Positions 11,233-22,590 of a DNA stretch of 64,000 nt are shown here, piece after piece. The position numbers and the translations under genes were made by a program. Each line of letters starts with the position of its first letter. The first letter of the stretch is position 1. A model generated the notes under the pieces. That model searched no databases and was not told where the DNA came from. It saw only the letters and a list, made by a program, of their open reading frames with translations. The stretch is from Rapana venosa. Lineage: Eukaryota; Mollusca; Gastropoda; Neogastropoda; Muricidae. The DNA is taken from the NCBI GenBank assembly GCA_028751875.1, contig CM054144.1, positions 25,747,475 to 25,811,474 of the forward strand, given 5' to 3'.

Positions 11233-11424
11233 GGTGCTGAAGAGTGCAAAATGGGTACCTGGATAAATCTTACATAGAATTTTGCATTAAAGCATAAAAT
11301 AGTGTTATATACCGAATACCGTTGTGTGCAGAATTGAATGTAGATTTTATTTAAGACTAGAACTTTGCACTTGTGTGTGTGATGTGTGTGATGGGTGTCA
11401 ACAAATGTGACATTTCCAACCAGC

Positions 11425-11800
11425 TGCCATGGCACAGTGGTTAGCACCTTGGATTACGGACTGGAAGGTCGCGGGTCCGATTCCCTAAAGAGTCATAGGG
11501 ATTTTTCGGACTCCGGCTGGCTCCTACCCAGAGTGGGTGTGCTGTGGGCTCAGTGACAAGACTGGGATCACACAGTTGAGCTTCATCCACTTAACGGATG
11601 CGAGTTTGAGAGTGTTGCTCAAATTACCTGACAAACAGCAGGTGTCTGTATCTCTCGGACCGGGTTGAGGCAGGGATATATTATGATAGTAAGCCTAGAG
11701 TACAGCCCTGTCAAGTAGTCTCAAAGCATATGCACTTCCACAGCAGCATCATTACCTAAACCTCATTGTCATTGATCATCAAGCAATAAAAAAAAAATTG
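11425..11800 (+). mobile_element. Second tRNA-derived SINE family
   Basis: A pol III A-box-like TGGCACAGTGGTTAGCACC is followed about 30 bp later by a B-box-like GGGTCCGATTCC, the layout of a tRNA-derived SINE head. The body (GACTCCGGCTGGCTCCTACC onward) differs from family 1. The sequence ends near an A9 run at 11790-11799. Confidence 0.65.
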
Positions 11801-12164
11801 CCTCTGATTCCCTGGTCCCGGTTGCTCTGGTCTCATGGTGATCTCAGAATCGGTTTGCCCATACACTTCTGTACCTGTGGTGAGTTTGTGTCAAAGCCTT
11901 TGGGGCTGGAGGTTCACGGGGAACGGTCATTGTAGGGACGTTGTGGTGGTTGCCACCTCGGGTGGGCAACTCGCTCAGTCTGGCTCAGCGACTGAGCTAA
12001 TACTGTCGTTAGTAGGGGGCTTAGTAGGTGGTGTCCTGCGTATGTTAGCTCAGAACAGGCACCACTGAACACCACCAAAGGACCCAGTAGCAGTGCAGGG
12101 CCCCTCTGGCTGGTGGCCCTATGATGGCCTGATAGTGATGGGCTCCCTGTGGACCACCAACCCT
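11801..12164. other. Repeat-like sequence upstream of a LINE 3' end
   Basis: This stretch has short palindromic blocks such as CCACCAAAGGACCC and TGGACCACCAACC, and no coding signal. It probably belongs to the same retroelement as the LINE 3' end that follows, but I cannot place it. Confidence 0.3.
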
Positions 12165-12441
12165 GGGGATGAGACATAACAAATCTGGTTCGGCCACGGC
12201 ACCCGCCACAACACTCTGCCAAAAAACGGTACTGCAGGGAACACTCGAAGGTGGCAGAAAGAGGGGAAGACAGAACAAGTCATGGATAGACAACATCAGA
12301 GAATGGACCAGGATGAATGACTCGGCACTACTTTGCAGAGCCGAGGACCGAGATGGATGGAGGAGGCTTACCACGGCATCGTCTTTCGTGTCTCCTCCAC
12401 GACCGCCAAGGTCATGGGACTGATGATGATGATGATGATGA
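12165..12441 (+). pseudogene. LINE 3' end with (TGA)n tail
   Basis: The translation reads QKTVLQGTLEGGRKRGR, then WIDNIREWTRMNDSALL, EDRDGWRRL and SFVSPPRPPRSWD, then a TGA that starts a (TGATGA)n tail at 12421-12440. The C-terminal tail and trinucleotide 3' repeat mark the end of an EEP-type LINE. The minus-strand element at 45990-48572 has the same C-terminal signature (SLSKTVLQ), so both belong to one family or close relatives. This copy is strongly 5'-truncated. Confidence 0.8.
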
Positions 12442-12444
12442 AAT

Positions 12445-14420
12445 CAAAACCTTGAGAGATGACATTTTTTCATAGTTTTATTGCACTCAGATGCCATTTT
12501 TACATGTACGTGCAAAGTTGCATGGCAATAGCTGCTATAGAACTTGCACAGTAAAGGGGGCCAGGTTGTAGTATGAGAAAAAAGTGAGTTTTGAGAAAAT
12601 CAACTCCAAAGTTTAAACATCAAAACCCATATTTTCTTCCTTTTGTTGTCCTCAGGCTGTGAAAACACATGATCCTTACATTGTAGTTTCTTCAGCTACA
12701 GCTTTGTACAATACAGACATACTTATTGATGTGTTTTATGGGTTAAAAAAACACACATGCACATGTATATTATGTGCCCACTACTGCACCACACACACAG
12801 TGACACACACATACAAAGAGTCTGAAACACACACCCACAAACACATACAGAGGAGAAAGTGTAAACTGTTCTTTGTATGTCTAGAAATAAGCCTCTACTT
12901 TTAAGAATTCATTAGCTATCAATAATATTATGTTGCAAAATAATTTTGTTTACGGTTATCCTGTTCAAATGTGTCATTTATATTCTGTCAATTTATTTGA
13001 TGGTTGCTTTCCTTCTTTTTATGAATCTTATTTTCAGACAAAGTTGCTCATTTTTCTTTTTCCTACAAATTATATTGATATTGCTTTTTGTTTTCTTTGT
13101 TTACTTCTCACACAATTTATACTTCATGGAGCATTTTATTCTATTACCTTTTCCTTTCCTGTGAGGGAAGGCTGAACAAAATATGTAGGCTATAAGGTTA
13201 ATCTTCTACCATCAAGAAACTTGAGAAAAATCAGTTTGATCACATACACACACTTGCTCACACACACTCTATCACATGTCATACACTCACTCACATAAAC
13301 AATGTACTGGCATGCAAAGTACAAACATTCAGAGGGAGGAGTAAAGTCATTATGAAAACCTAACAACAACAACATTTTTTTAAAAGTATTAATTTACTGG
13401 TTGTGTTTTCTGAACACTGTGGCCCCTATCACTAGTGTCAGCAACCAGAGACTGAAGGCAATAAAAAATGATAATCGCCATGATGTCAAGACAGTCACTT
13501 CTTCCCTCTTTTTTTTCTAATCTCCGTTTTTATGCTGGGCCCTGGTTCGTCTTCTTATTAGCTTGAGTCAGATGCATTCTTTAATTTAAAAAAAAACAAA
13601 ACATTTTTACTTCACAGAAGCAAACAGGTTGATGTAGTCAGTCCAAGTGACTGATCTATTGCAGGTCAGGTCATTAGGGCTCACCACTGGCCTAGCCTTT
13701 TTTTTGCCAAACTTATGGAGAACTCTCAAATTCATTCCAACTTTTCTTGGCATCCTAAAAAGCCAAAATTCTGCCTAAAACTGGCAAACTACCATGCCTG
13801 TGTTTGAAGACATGGAAAGAGACACTGTAAACAAAGATGGCAGCAAGTGGAGGTTCAGCCAATCAGATTCGTGGATTCATTCTTGTGACTGGTTAGGTCA
13901 GATCACCAGTCTGCTAACTGCTCGCTAGTGACTCAGTTTGCATTGATGTCATATGAATAGGAAATTAAGTTCACCAAAAAAAGCTTCCTTGACCTTTCCA
14001 ATGTGTGGCTGCACTCCACAGTCGGTAGAAGCAAAGGGATTGTTACTAGGGGCAGTAAACCATGAATTGATTACGATTTTTTTTGCCACCTACTTAAAAA
14101 AAAGTATAATTATACATATTTTTAGGCAAGTTTGAATCAAAATCTGACCTAGAAGTGTTTGTAGAGACATTATTCTTTCAAAATTTACAATAATCCCAAA
14201 ACACAGTTTGTGGAGATTTTTCATCAAAATTCTACCCCTAGTGCCCCCTTAACAAAACTATTTACCAGAATTCCGTTGATGCCAGTTAGTCGAATGACTG
14301 ATCACTATAAACAACCCCTCCTCTGTTACCGTTATTGCTGGAAAACCAGCTGACAGGACTGAAGGGTAGAGAGCAGGGGGAGAAATTCAGGACAGGGGAA
14401 GTAATTGTCAGCAGATGTCC
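12445..14420. other. Non-coding stretch, no gene recognised
   Basis: AT-rich sequence with CA-repeat patches at 12775-12850 and 13245-13290. Open frames are short and low-complexity. I see no splice-flanked exon or known repeat that I can name. Confidence 0.4.
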
Positions 14421-14424
14421 AGTA

Positions 14425-14621
14425 CTGTCATGTGGGAACAGATGACAAAATTTACAAAACCACATACACATGGGGACTGGATGTAAAAAAAAGCACCCGA
14501 GTGCTTATTCCATTATCCTCGATATTTAAAAAAAAAAGTCATCTGAGCACTTGGATTTGTTGCTTTACAAGATTCAGGCTATATAAATTCCATACATTAT
14601 TATTATTATTATTATTATTAT

Positions 14622-14652
<31 letters not shown>

Positions 14653-14655
14653 GTA
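14425..14655 (+). mobile_element. SINE family 1 remnant with chimeric tail and (ATT)n(ACT)n
   Basis: It keeps only the 3' body (GGGAACAGATGACAAAAT, GGGGACTGGATGTAAAAA, CTTATTCCATTATCCTCG). It then switches to the CAAGATTCAGGCTATATAAA tail also seen at 6185-6205, and ends in pure ATT then ACT trinucleotides at about 14598-14652. Confidence 0.8.
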
Positions 14656-15179
14656 AGGGTTAACCTTGTTTTTGTGCATACTGTAGGTTGTAGGAATCAA
14701 AATGTATAGTTAAAATCTATCTTCAAGGACTTACTAGAAAGTAAGTGATGGCAAACTTGCTTCATTTTACAGTCTGAATGACTGACCGAAATAGGCCATT
14801 TTTTAATTGCAATATCTCTTGCAGTAATTAGCTTAGAGCTAGAGCCTAAATTTTTAACATTCTTATATTTTCTTGTATTTTTCAGAAAAAACAACTGTTT
14901 TTAACCTTTTCCCAAATTGATATTTTGGCTTCCCTGACCTAAATGGACTATCATCTGTTCTCAAGTAAATGAAACACATGTGAAAGACTAGTGACTATGT
15001 CATAACTTAAGGGGATATGCTAGATTTGCTGTGAGGATAATTATTCTCATAAGAGTTGAGAACTGGGTAAAGTGAGAGTACACTTTAAAGATTTGTTTAT
15101 TGTGGCAAACTCTGATTAGTGTTTCAGCGTTTGCTGTGTGGGTATTCATATTAAGGTGTCATTAATATGTTATACCTGA
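14656..15179. other. Non-coding stretch
   Basis: AT-rich sequence between a SINE and an LTR-like segment. I see no gene or repeat that I can support. Confidence 0.4.
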
Positions 15180-15835
15180 AAATGTTGGTCTTGTGGTGAT
15201 TTGCACCCTTGACCTGTGATAGTGTTTGATTTTCTGAGGAGATCACAGGGTTTATTGATTGTTTTTATTTCAGGAACATAGTTATCATCGTCTTTATTTT
15301 GGGCTCTTCTTCCGTTTTGATCATTTAATTGATTCGAACATTTGTGAATCTTTTGGTCTCTGATCTGAGACTGGTTCTTGATCTATTGATTGTGTATTGG
15401 GGACTGGATATATGTTTTGAGAACTGGACAAGAGTAACAGAATAGCTTGTGTTTTGAATAGTAGTTGTAGTACAATTGATGATGTAGCTTCTATGTAGTT
15501 GAGCAGTAGTGTGTTGAGTGAAATATAGTTGTGAACCCAACTTGCTTGGTCTGAAGAGTCCATTGAAGGAATGTTGTTCGCTACATTCTCGGCATATTCA
15601 ATGTGACTGCTGAGTGAGTTGAGGTAAATTAATAACTACTACTTACTTCCTTTTATATTTCTTTTCTATTTTTCTTCTATCCTCTTCCTATCCCCCCTTT
15701 ATCACTCCCAGCCCATTTAATAGGCGAGCCCTAGTCCTCTTTAGGGATACTAAAGATAGTAGGATCAAGTCTAGGATTCCATTTCTGGTGCCGAACCAGG
15801 TGGGGCTAGGAATTGGAGTGGCGACCTAGAGAATT
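15180..15835 (+). mobile_element. Possible solo LTR with primer-binding-site remnant
   Basis: At 15788-15803 the sequence TGGTGCCGAACCAGGT resembles the primer binding site that follows the 5' LTR of many BEL/Pao and Gypsy elements (TGGTGCCGAAACC type). The preceding 600 bp is T-rich without coding signal, as expected of an LTR. I cannot define both LTR ends or a target duplication, and no gag-pol follows. Confidence 0.3.
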
Positions 15836-15914
15836 CCCGCTTAGGACTCTCTACACAAACAAAAAAAGTTAAGACACAGTTGACGAGAGAGAGAGAAAAA
15901 CAAATCATACACAG

Positions 15915-16335
15915 AGGATGTATACTTTGGTCGATTGGTTAAGTCTAATGAATTTCAATCCCATGGGTCCATGAAGTTCTGTGTTTGAATCTTGGTGGTG
16001 TCTGGTGAATTAAAGGTGGGGATTTTTACGATTTCCCTGGTCAACTTATAGTGGAACCCTGCCAGTGCCTTAAGTCCCTTGCATGTATGTACACATGCAG
16101 CAGATCAAATAATTATGCACTAAAGATCCTGTAATCCATGTCGGCGTTAAGTGGGCTGCAGAAATGCGAACATACCCAGCACACATCCCCAAAGTCAGAA
16201 TGCGGCTACCTCTATGGTAGGGGGAAGAAAAGAAGAAAAAAAAGATCACATTTGCAAAATCTCACCGTTGGTGAGCATCACAGATGTAGTTGAACGAAAT
16301 ATCCCCCCCCCCAAAAAAAAAAAAAAAAAAAAAAA
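15915..16335 (+). mobile_element. tRNA-like SINE (family 3) ending in poly-A
   Basis: A weak tRNA-like head lies at about 15930-15995 (GGTCGATTGGTTAAGTC; B-box-like GTTTGAATCTTGG). The body follows: AAGATCCTGTAATCCATGTC, GTTAAGTGGGCTGCAGAAA, GAACATACCCAGCACAC, AATGCGGCTACC. The end is a C10/A20 run at 16303-16335. The 3' module (GCAGCTACCTTAATGGT to GAGGAACAAAAAC) recurs at 58800, 60070 and in the 7-kb duplication. Confidence 0.6.
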
Positions 16336-16640
16336 TCAAAGACACATAAAGACTCATACAGAGGAGTCTATAAAATTCCTGATAATTTTCCATTTACTGA
16401 TTGTGATGTTGCCGGGTTGACACAATGTCGCTCAATGAGATGTCTGATGGGATGTTTCCCAATGTGATGTTGGCCGACAGGTTGCCTCCTGATGGGATGT
16501 CGCCTGGTAGGATATTTTTGCAGATTTGGTGGGGTATTTCCTGATGTGATGTCTAATGTAAGGATGCAGTCTCTGGTGATGATGGACTCAGTTGTACTCT
16601 CCCCTGTCTCATGCTATCTGATGAAACAAGATGTACACCA
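16336..16640 (+). repeat. Degenerate GGGATG minisatellite, old copy
   Basis: Repeated GATGTT and GGGATGT words occur at about 15-bp spacing but poorly preserved, and end in the same flank as the big arrays (GGACTCAGTTGTACTCTCCC). This looks like an older relative of the arrays at 17640 and 24645, showing that this repeat block existed here before the recent duplication. Confidence 0.6.
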
Positions 16641-17012
16641 TAGAGTTATAAGTAGCAGGAACATATCCAAACAAACAAAACAGCAAAAAGAAACAAGGTT
16701 GACCAGAGAAAATTTACACAAAATAAAAAATAAAAAAGAATTAACAAAGACTTTACCAGGAAAGAGTCAAGGCAGTAAGACAGGAGCTAGATGATGGAGG
16801 TAATTTGTAAAGAATAGGCTAGTAGGCCCCATGAAGTACCAAACATCTTTACATTTTCTCTGCAGGTTAAATGAAGGAATATAAACCACAAACAAAACAA
16901 AACCAGCAAAAAGAAAAATGTGTACAGAGAAAATTAAATTAAAAAAAAATTAACACAGACTTTATCAGGAAAGAGGTGAGAAAGAACAGAAGATGGCAGT
17001 GAAGAATGGGCC
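16641..17012 (+). repeat. Two tandem copies of the array-flanking module
   Basis: An A-rich module followed by CTTTACCAGGAAAGAGTC, an AGATGGAGG stretch and AAACATCTTTACATTTTCTC occurs at about 16660-16870. It recurs as a variant (CTTTATCAGGAAAGAGGTG ... AACATCTTTCATTTTTATCT) at 16900-17075. The same module follows the minisatellites at 18640-18910 and 25590-25880. Confidence 0.6.
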
Positions 17013-17051
17013 AGTATGAATAGAAGTACTAAACATCTTTCATTTTTATCT

Positions 17052-17222
17052 GCAAGTTAAATGAAAATGCTCCCCGGAGTTGAACTGCAGCTACCTTAAT
17101 TAATATTGGTTAAAAAAAACAAAACAACGCTTTTTTTGTAATCGTATATGCAGAAATCTCACAATAGGTGAACTTTAGAGCTCTTGTCAAGGAGCACAAA
17201 AACAACAACAACAACAACAAAA
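17052..17222 (+). mobile_element. Family-3 SINE 3' module with (AAC)n tail
   Basis: It reads AACTGCAGCTACCTTAATTA, CGTATATGCAGAAATCTCAC, AGGAGCACAAAAACAAC and then AAC repeats. It matches the 3' modules at 58800 and 60070. Its duplicate is at 24062-24226. Confidence 0.55.
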
Positions 17223-17270
17223 GAAGACAAATAATGAGTTAGTATGTTCATACATACTAACATACACTAA

Positions 17271-17615
17271 GATAGCCTAGTAGTTAGAACATTGCGCTCG
17301 CAATCTGACGACCCGGGTTCGATTCCCGCTCAAGGGGATATTTTCCCCTGGAGTTAACATCAGTGCAGACTCCACTCTCCCCAAAAGTCCTTCGGATGAG
17401 ACTATAAACCGAGGCTCCGTGTGGGAACGCACGCAGAACATCTTGCGTACACGTTAAAATCCTATTCCGCTTTTCGGAAGAGTAGGCCATTGTGTGCCAG
17501 TGGGAACAGATGACAGAATTTGCAAATTCGCATACACACGGGGACTGGATGTTGTTAAAAAGCACATAAGTGCTTATTCCATTATCCTCGAAATAAACGA
17601 ATGAAATGAAATGAA
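17271..17615 (+). mobile_element. Full-length tRNA-derived SINE, family 1 (copy A)
   Basis: The head has an A box (TAGCCTAGTAGTTAGAAC) and a perfect pol III B box (GGGTTCGATTCCCGC) near 17316-17330. The conserved body follows (GATGAGACTATAAACCGAGG, GAACATCTTGCGTACACG, GAGTAGGCCATTGTGTGCC), then GGGGACTGGATG and a tail of AATGA repeats at about 17595-17615. The minus-strand open frame across it is not a gene. A 10-bp-arm hairpin sits just upstream at 17238-17261. Confidence 0.85.
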
Positions 17616-17639
17616 ATACCTGATAATTTCTTTCCATTT

Positions 17640-18530
17640 CCTGATGTGATGTTGCAGGGCCTGAAGTTCTTCACACGAGATGCCGCCCGATGGGATGTTG
17701 CTTGACTCGTTTTCCTGAGGTGATGTCGCCGGACGGGGTGTTAACTGAAGGGATGTTTCCCATAGGAATGTTTCCTCGCATGATGTTTCCTGTCGGGATG
17801 TCGGATGACGAGATGTCGGATGACGAGATGTCAGCTGATGGGATGTCAGCGATGGATGTTTCCCGGCGAAGTGTTTCCTGTCTGGTTGTTCCCCCACGGG
17901 ATGGTTCCTCACTGGGATGTTTCCCGGCTAAGATGTTTCCTGACGGTGTTCCGCCACGGGATGGTTTTCCCCGACGGGATGTCGGCTCACGGGATGTTTT
18001 CCGGCGGGATGTCGGCTCACGGGATGTTTCCTGGCGGGATGTCGGCTCACGGGATGTTTTCTGGCGGGATGTCGGCTCACGGGATGTTTCCTGACGGGAT
18101 GCCGGCTCACGGGATGTTTTCTGGCGGGATGTGGGCTCACGGGATGTTTCCTGGCGGGATGATTTCTGATGGGATGTTTCCTGACGGGATGTCGGCTCAC
18201 GGGATGTTTCCTGGCGGTATGCCGGCTCACGTGATGTTTCCTGGCGGGATGTCGGCTCACGGGATGTTTCCTGACGGGATGATCGCTGATGGATGGTTCC
18301 TGACGGGATGTTGCTGATGGATGTTTCCTGACGGATCGCTCATGGGTGTCCTCACGGATGTGCTCACGGGATGTTTCCTGACGGGATGTCGGCTCACGGA
18401 TGGGTTCCTGACGGAATGTCGCTGATGGATGGTTTCCTGACGGATGATTCTGATGGGATGTTTCCTGAATGTGGGCTGATGGGTTGTTTCCCTGCGGATG
18501 TTTCCGGCGGTGATAGTGTGATGTTTCCTG
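17640..18530 (+). repeat. GGGATG minisatellite (15/30-bp), copy A
   Basis: Two alternating 15-bp subunits, GGGATGTCGGCTCAC and GGGATGTTTCCTGGC, form a 30-bp repeat. Edges are degenerate, the centre (about 17980-18270) is regular. Because 15 is a multiple of 3 the array stays open on both strands (170 and 217 codons), giving SAHGMFPGGM and HPVSRHPARK repeats. I treat these as non-coding. Confidence 0.9.
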
Positions 18531-19770
18531 ATGGACTCGTTGTACTCTCCCTCTCCCATAACTGGTGAAACGGATGTGCACCTATGAGTTAGAAAAAAAA
18601 AAACAACAAAAACAAAACTAAACCAACTAAATAGCGAAAAGGGAAAAAATGTACGAAGAAAATTTACTCAAAATTAAAAATAAATAAATAAAGATTAACA
18701 AAGACCTTATGAGTAAAGAGTCGGGTAAGCGAGAACAGGAGAAGATGGAAGTGAAGAATGGGCAAGTGTCAGTACCAAACATCTTTAAATTCTCTCTGCA
18801 AGTTAAATGAAAATGTTCCCCTTGGTTCAAATGCAGCTGTCTTAATATTGGAACAAAATATTGTTTACACAGAAATCTCACCATAGGTGAACTTTGGAGC
18901 TCTATCCAAGAAGCAAAAGAAAAAGGAAAATGGCCAAAACAATGGACCAAGAAAAGTTTCAGATATAGACAAGAAAAAGCAATGATATGAACACCATACC
19001 TCTCTTTCAGGAAATGCAGCTCATAATGGCTACCACCTGATACGTCAGGTCGCCAACACTTAACGTCGGCCCCACAGCTTCTGAAAACAGTAAGTAAGTC
19101 AGCATCATAAAGCTGAAAATCCTAGTTTAACTAGATTAGGTGTCAAAATTTTATAACTTGATAAGATTTAATTCACAATGCTTCTTCTCCAGCCTTTTTT
19201 TTACCCTTCCAACAATTTAGTTGAATTCAAATCAGTCAGTTGATAGTTAAAACATCTGTGTTTAAATACCACGATTTTATTTTCATTTAAATTACACTAT
19301 TTCAGGTTGTTTTTTTTTTAATGCTAACAGAGGCATTTAAAAAAAAAGTTATGATACCTCCCCCCCCCCCCCCCCCCCATCCCAAATCTGGATACAGATG
19401 CTACTATGCATCAACCAAACATGCTCTTTACATGTAAAAATCCTACGTCTCAGTTTAACAGAAAGTGATCCAAAAAAATCCTAAACATATACTAGCAGCC
19501 AAAACCTTAGAGGATCATGTACAGTAAAGTTGTTCAACTGTACCTGTAGTTCGTACTGTGCTTACGCATGCAAGGACTTGATAGAGCCACTCCCCCCTGT
19601 TGAAAACCCCACTCCTAAAGCAGCCAGTTGCCCAGATGACCCAATCCACATGATGACTCCCCCAGGTTACAACACACGTGAAATAAAGAAATAAAGGATG
19701 GGAAGGAGTCTAGCTAAGGGAATACTTGTACACTGTGAGTAGGTGACGAGTCACAGTCCCTCATGACCAC
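18531..19770. other. Minisatellite flank and unassigned sequence, copy A
   Basis: 18640-18910 is the flanking module shared with 16641-17012, followed by GCAGCTGTCTTAATATTGG and a SINE-like 3' end. Then comes AT-rich sequence with a C17 run near 19362-19378. No gene is visible. The duplicate is at 25476-26726; its C run is longer, about 29. Confidence 0.5.
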
Positions 19771-20130
19771 CGTCTCAGAGGCTTTGTATGCGGTGGTGTT
19801 TTCGGACACCAGATCTGTCTCAGGCTTTGTATGCGGTGGTGTTTTTTTTACACCAGATCTGTCTCAGGCTTTGTATGCAGTGGTGTTTTTTTAACACCAG
19901 ATCTGTCTCAGGCTTTGTATACTGGTGTCTGTTGTTGTATATTTGACACCACATTTGTCTCAGGCTTTGTATACGGTGGTCTTGTTTTTTGACACCAGAT
20001 TTGTCTCAGGCTTTGTATACGGTGGTGTTTTTTGACACCAGATCTGTCTCAGGCTTTGTATACGGTGTTGTTTTTTGACACCATATTTGTCTAAAGGTTT
20101 TGTATACGGTGGTGTTTTTGGACACCAGAT
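19771..20130 (+). repeat. Hairpin minisatellite (41-45-bp units), copy A
   Basis: About eight units share GTCTCAGGCTTTGTAT, then GCGGTGGTGT, a T run and ACACCAGATCT. Each unit carries the inverted repeat GGTGT-(T)n-ACACC. Later units have GACACC in place of TTACACC. One fewer unit than in copy B (26727-27120). Confidence 0.9.
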
Positions 20131-20139
20131 TAGTCCTAT

Positions 20140-20376
20140 TGCAAAATTCGCCAGTCAGGAAGAGGATGGCAAAAACACATCAGTGCCAACTCCATCCTCC
20201 CGACAGTCCTTTAAAGGATGAGACTATAAACCGAGGACCCGTGTGCGAACGCACGCAGAACATCTCGCACACACGTTATAACCTGTTCCCTCTTTTGGAA
20301 GAGCAGGCCATCGTGTACTGCTAGGAAGGGATGGTACGATTTGCACACGGGAACTGAATTAAGAAAGCTCATGAGT

Positions 20377-20410
<34 letters not shown>
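20140..20410 (+). mobile_element. SINE family 1 body plus (CT)n, copy A
   Basis: GATGAGACTATAAACCGAGG, GTGTGCGAACGCACGCAG and GAAGAGCAGGCCATCGTG identify a diverged family-1 body without a clear tRNA head. A CT run at about 20380-20408 follows and would act as the polypyrimidine tract before exon 1. Confidence 0.75.
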
Positions 20411-20412
<2 letters not shown>

Positions 20413-20453
20413 ATTTTTTTGGGTATGGGTCCTAGTTTTCATTATGGATACAG

Positions 20454-21006
20454 ACCTACCAAAATAAGCTGCAGGACAGGCTTACTGCCCAATTTAAAGA
20501 AGAACAAAGTTGCGAAAAGTGGCACAAATCACACGTCATACCCAAGACGAACGACGTCATTACCACACAGACGTCAAGATGTGATGGCGTCAGGCAGCCA
20601 GCTGCAGCCAGATCAGCAGCGGCTGCCTGTCAGGGACAACCACAAAAACCCAGACTCCTTACCATCAACCACACAACCACAAACAACGTCTGCCGTAGGG
20701 AAGCCACTACCAACGTCGAAAACACCACAGAGAAGATTCGGAGAGTTCCTCGGCCTCGTCCTGTAGCTACCACATCGAAAGCAGACGGGCGATTCTCCAT
20801 CGCCACCTCTACTCGTTGAAACACAGACGATTTTAGGGGAGGAGGCAGCCTACGATGCGTCCAAGTATAAGCCAGTGTCTATGCAAGAGGGAGCAGGCAC
20901 TTTAGAGTCCATACCATCCCTGCCAAACTGCTGGAATCTCTGACCACCCACGATGTTGTGTCGGTCTGGCCTCTGCTCAAGTACGAAATAGGTCACAAAA
21001 TATGGG
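20454..21006 (+). pseudogene. Exon 1 of an unrecognised gene, copy A, three frameshifts
   Basis: This is the counterpart of the intact exon at 27433-27986. Relative to that copy it has a missing G near 20700, an inserted base near 20785-20790 and a missing T near 20901, so the frame is broken three times. It still ends at a clean donor, TATGGG|GTAAGA (exon end 21006). The three single-base changes could be real decay or consensus errors. Unlike copy B, this copy keeps a usable downstream exon at 23921. Confidence 0.6.
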
Positions 21007-21711
21007 GTAAGACAGGGTTGTGATGAGGTTGTTTTGTTTGTTTTATTTTGGGGTTTTGTGTGTGTGCTCTATATAAAATTTTGTGTGTGTGTGTGTTTAA
21101 AGTCTGTTCACACTTAATGATATATTGGAAGAGAGAGAGAGAAGAGAGAAGGAACAGAGAAGAGAGAAAGGGGATAAAGAGGGGCTGCAACACACATTAT
21201 CAAGGGTCTAGCAGATTGAGAAATAACCCTATGTCAGGTAGCTTTGGTTTACAAAGAAACATACCAACAGATTCTTTTTTCCCCGAATTTCAATACCATA
21301 TTTTTCATACATATAATCTAAAAATGGCCTGAAAAAGAATAATTATAATGTTTGTGAGATGTAGGTTGCCAGCAAGCATAATACTACATTCTGGAAGTAT
21401 TTGGTTTTTCAAGAATTTAAGCGCAATTTGTAGATAAGAGTTGAAATATATCTGGGACAGATGACCATTTTATCTTTATCTGGAAAAAGTCATATGTACA
21501 TGAATTTCTAATATTGTATTTATCGTGTGTATGATAATTTTTAAACTACTTTCAGGTCTCTCTCATTTCCCCTTGTTTTGGTAATTTATCTGCTATTTCG
21601 TTCCAGTAAATACCACAGTGAGAAGGAACCTAGGAAAAAGCCATTCTAATGGCTTTGGTCGTGAACCAATGAACCAATCATTTTTTTAAAAAGTAAATAT
21701 TAATTAATAAA

Positions 21712-21747
<36 letters not shown>

Positions 21748-22590
21748 CTGTGTGCTGCTTTGTTATAACTCAATGGAGTGGTAGTCTATTCCATATTGCA
21801 ATAAAACTGTGACACGCTATTTTTACAAAGTTATTTGTCCACAGATGTTGCATTTTTTGTGTGTTATAACTTAAGTATTTCAGTGAATGCTCTAAACAAA
21901 ACAAAACAACAACAAAAAACAGCCTTTTGACACACACATAGGCTTACCTCAACAAGGTGTAAGTATTGGTTAAGCTAGTTAACAAGAAAGAATCACATTG
22001 ATTTCACACTCAGTAATTAATGTCTTATGCTCAGGACTCGCTTTTAGGCAACATTTGCCAATACTACCTCTTTTAGGGCGTACCTATTCTTTGTAAACTT
22101 TTTATGTCATGAAAAATCTTCAACTCATGGTGATGTAAGAAAAGCCCCAAACCAGACACTCGAAGTGACCAACAGTTAAAGGGGAAAAACTCAAGAAAGC
22201 TAATTCAGCTAGTAGCACATGTAGTTTCCCTTAGATTGAACATGCTTGAGGTCGGACATGGGGTCGATGACATTAATTGTTTACAAGCTCATGTGACAAG
22301 TTGTACGTATATTAAAAGGGCGTCACTTGTAAAGCATAAACATCTGTAAATTACTCATTTGTGCACTTTTGCTAGGGAAACAATCCAATAAGGCCATCAA
22401 TACTAAATATTTCAAACTTCTAAACCTAATCTCTAAAAAGTACAAGAAACCTGTTTCTGTACACATGTTTTACAACCTAAATTCTTTGAATTCAGACAAG
22501 GAAATCTCCAAATTTGCATTTAGCAAATTTCTATTCTTTAAAAAAAACAACCCATGGTTTTGGCCACTTTAAGACCTGTGTCCCATCCCT

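Noticed and set aside
17271..17345. Possible functional tRNA gene
   Set aside because: A and B boxes are good, but the cloverleaf is imperfect and the sequence continues into a SINE body and tail.
17284..17637. 117-codon minus-strand frame, repeated exactly at 24289-24642
   Set aside because: It lies entirely within a SINE; identity of the two copies reflects the segmental duplication, not selection.
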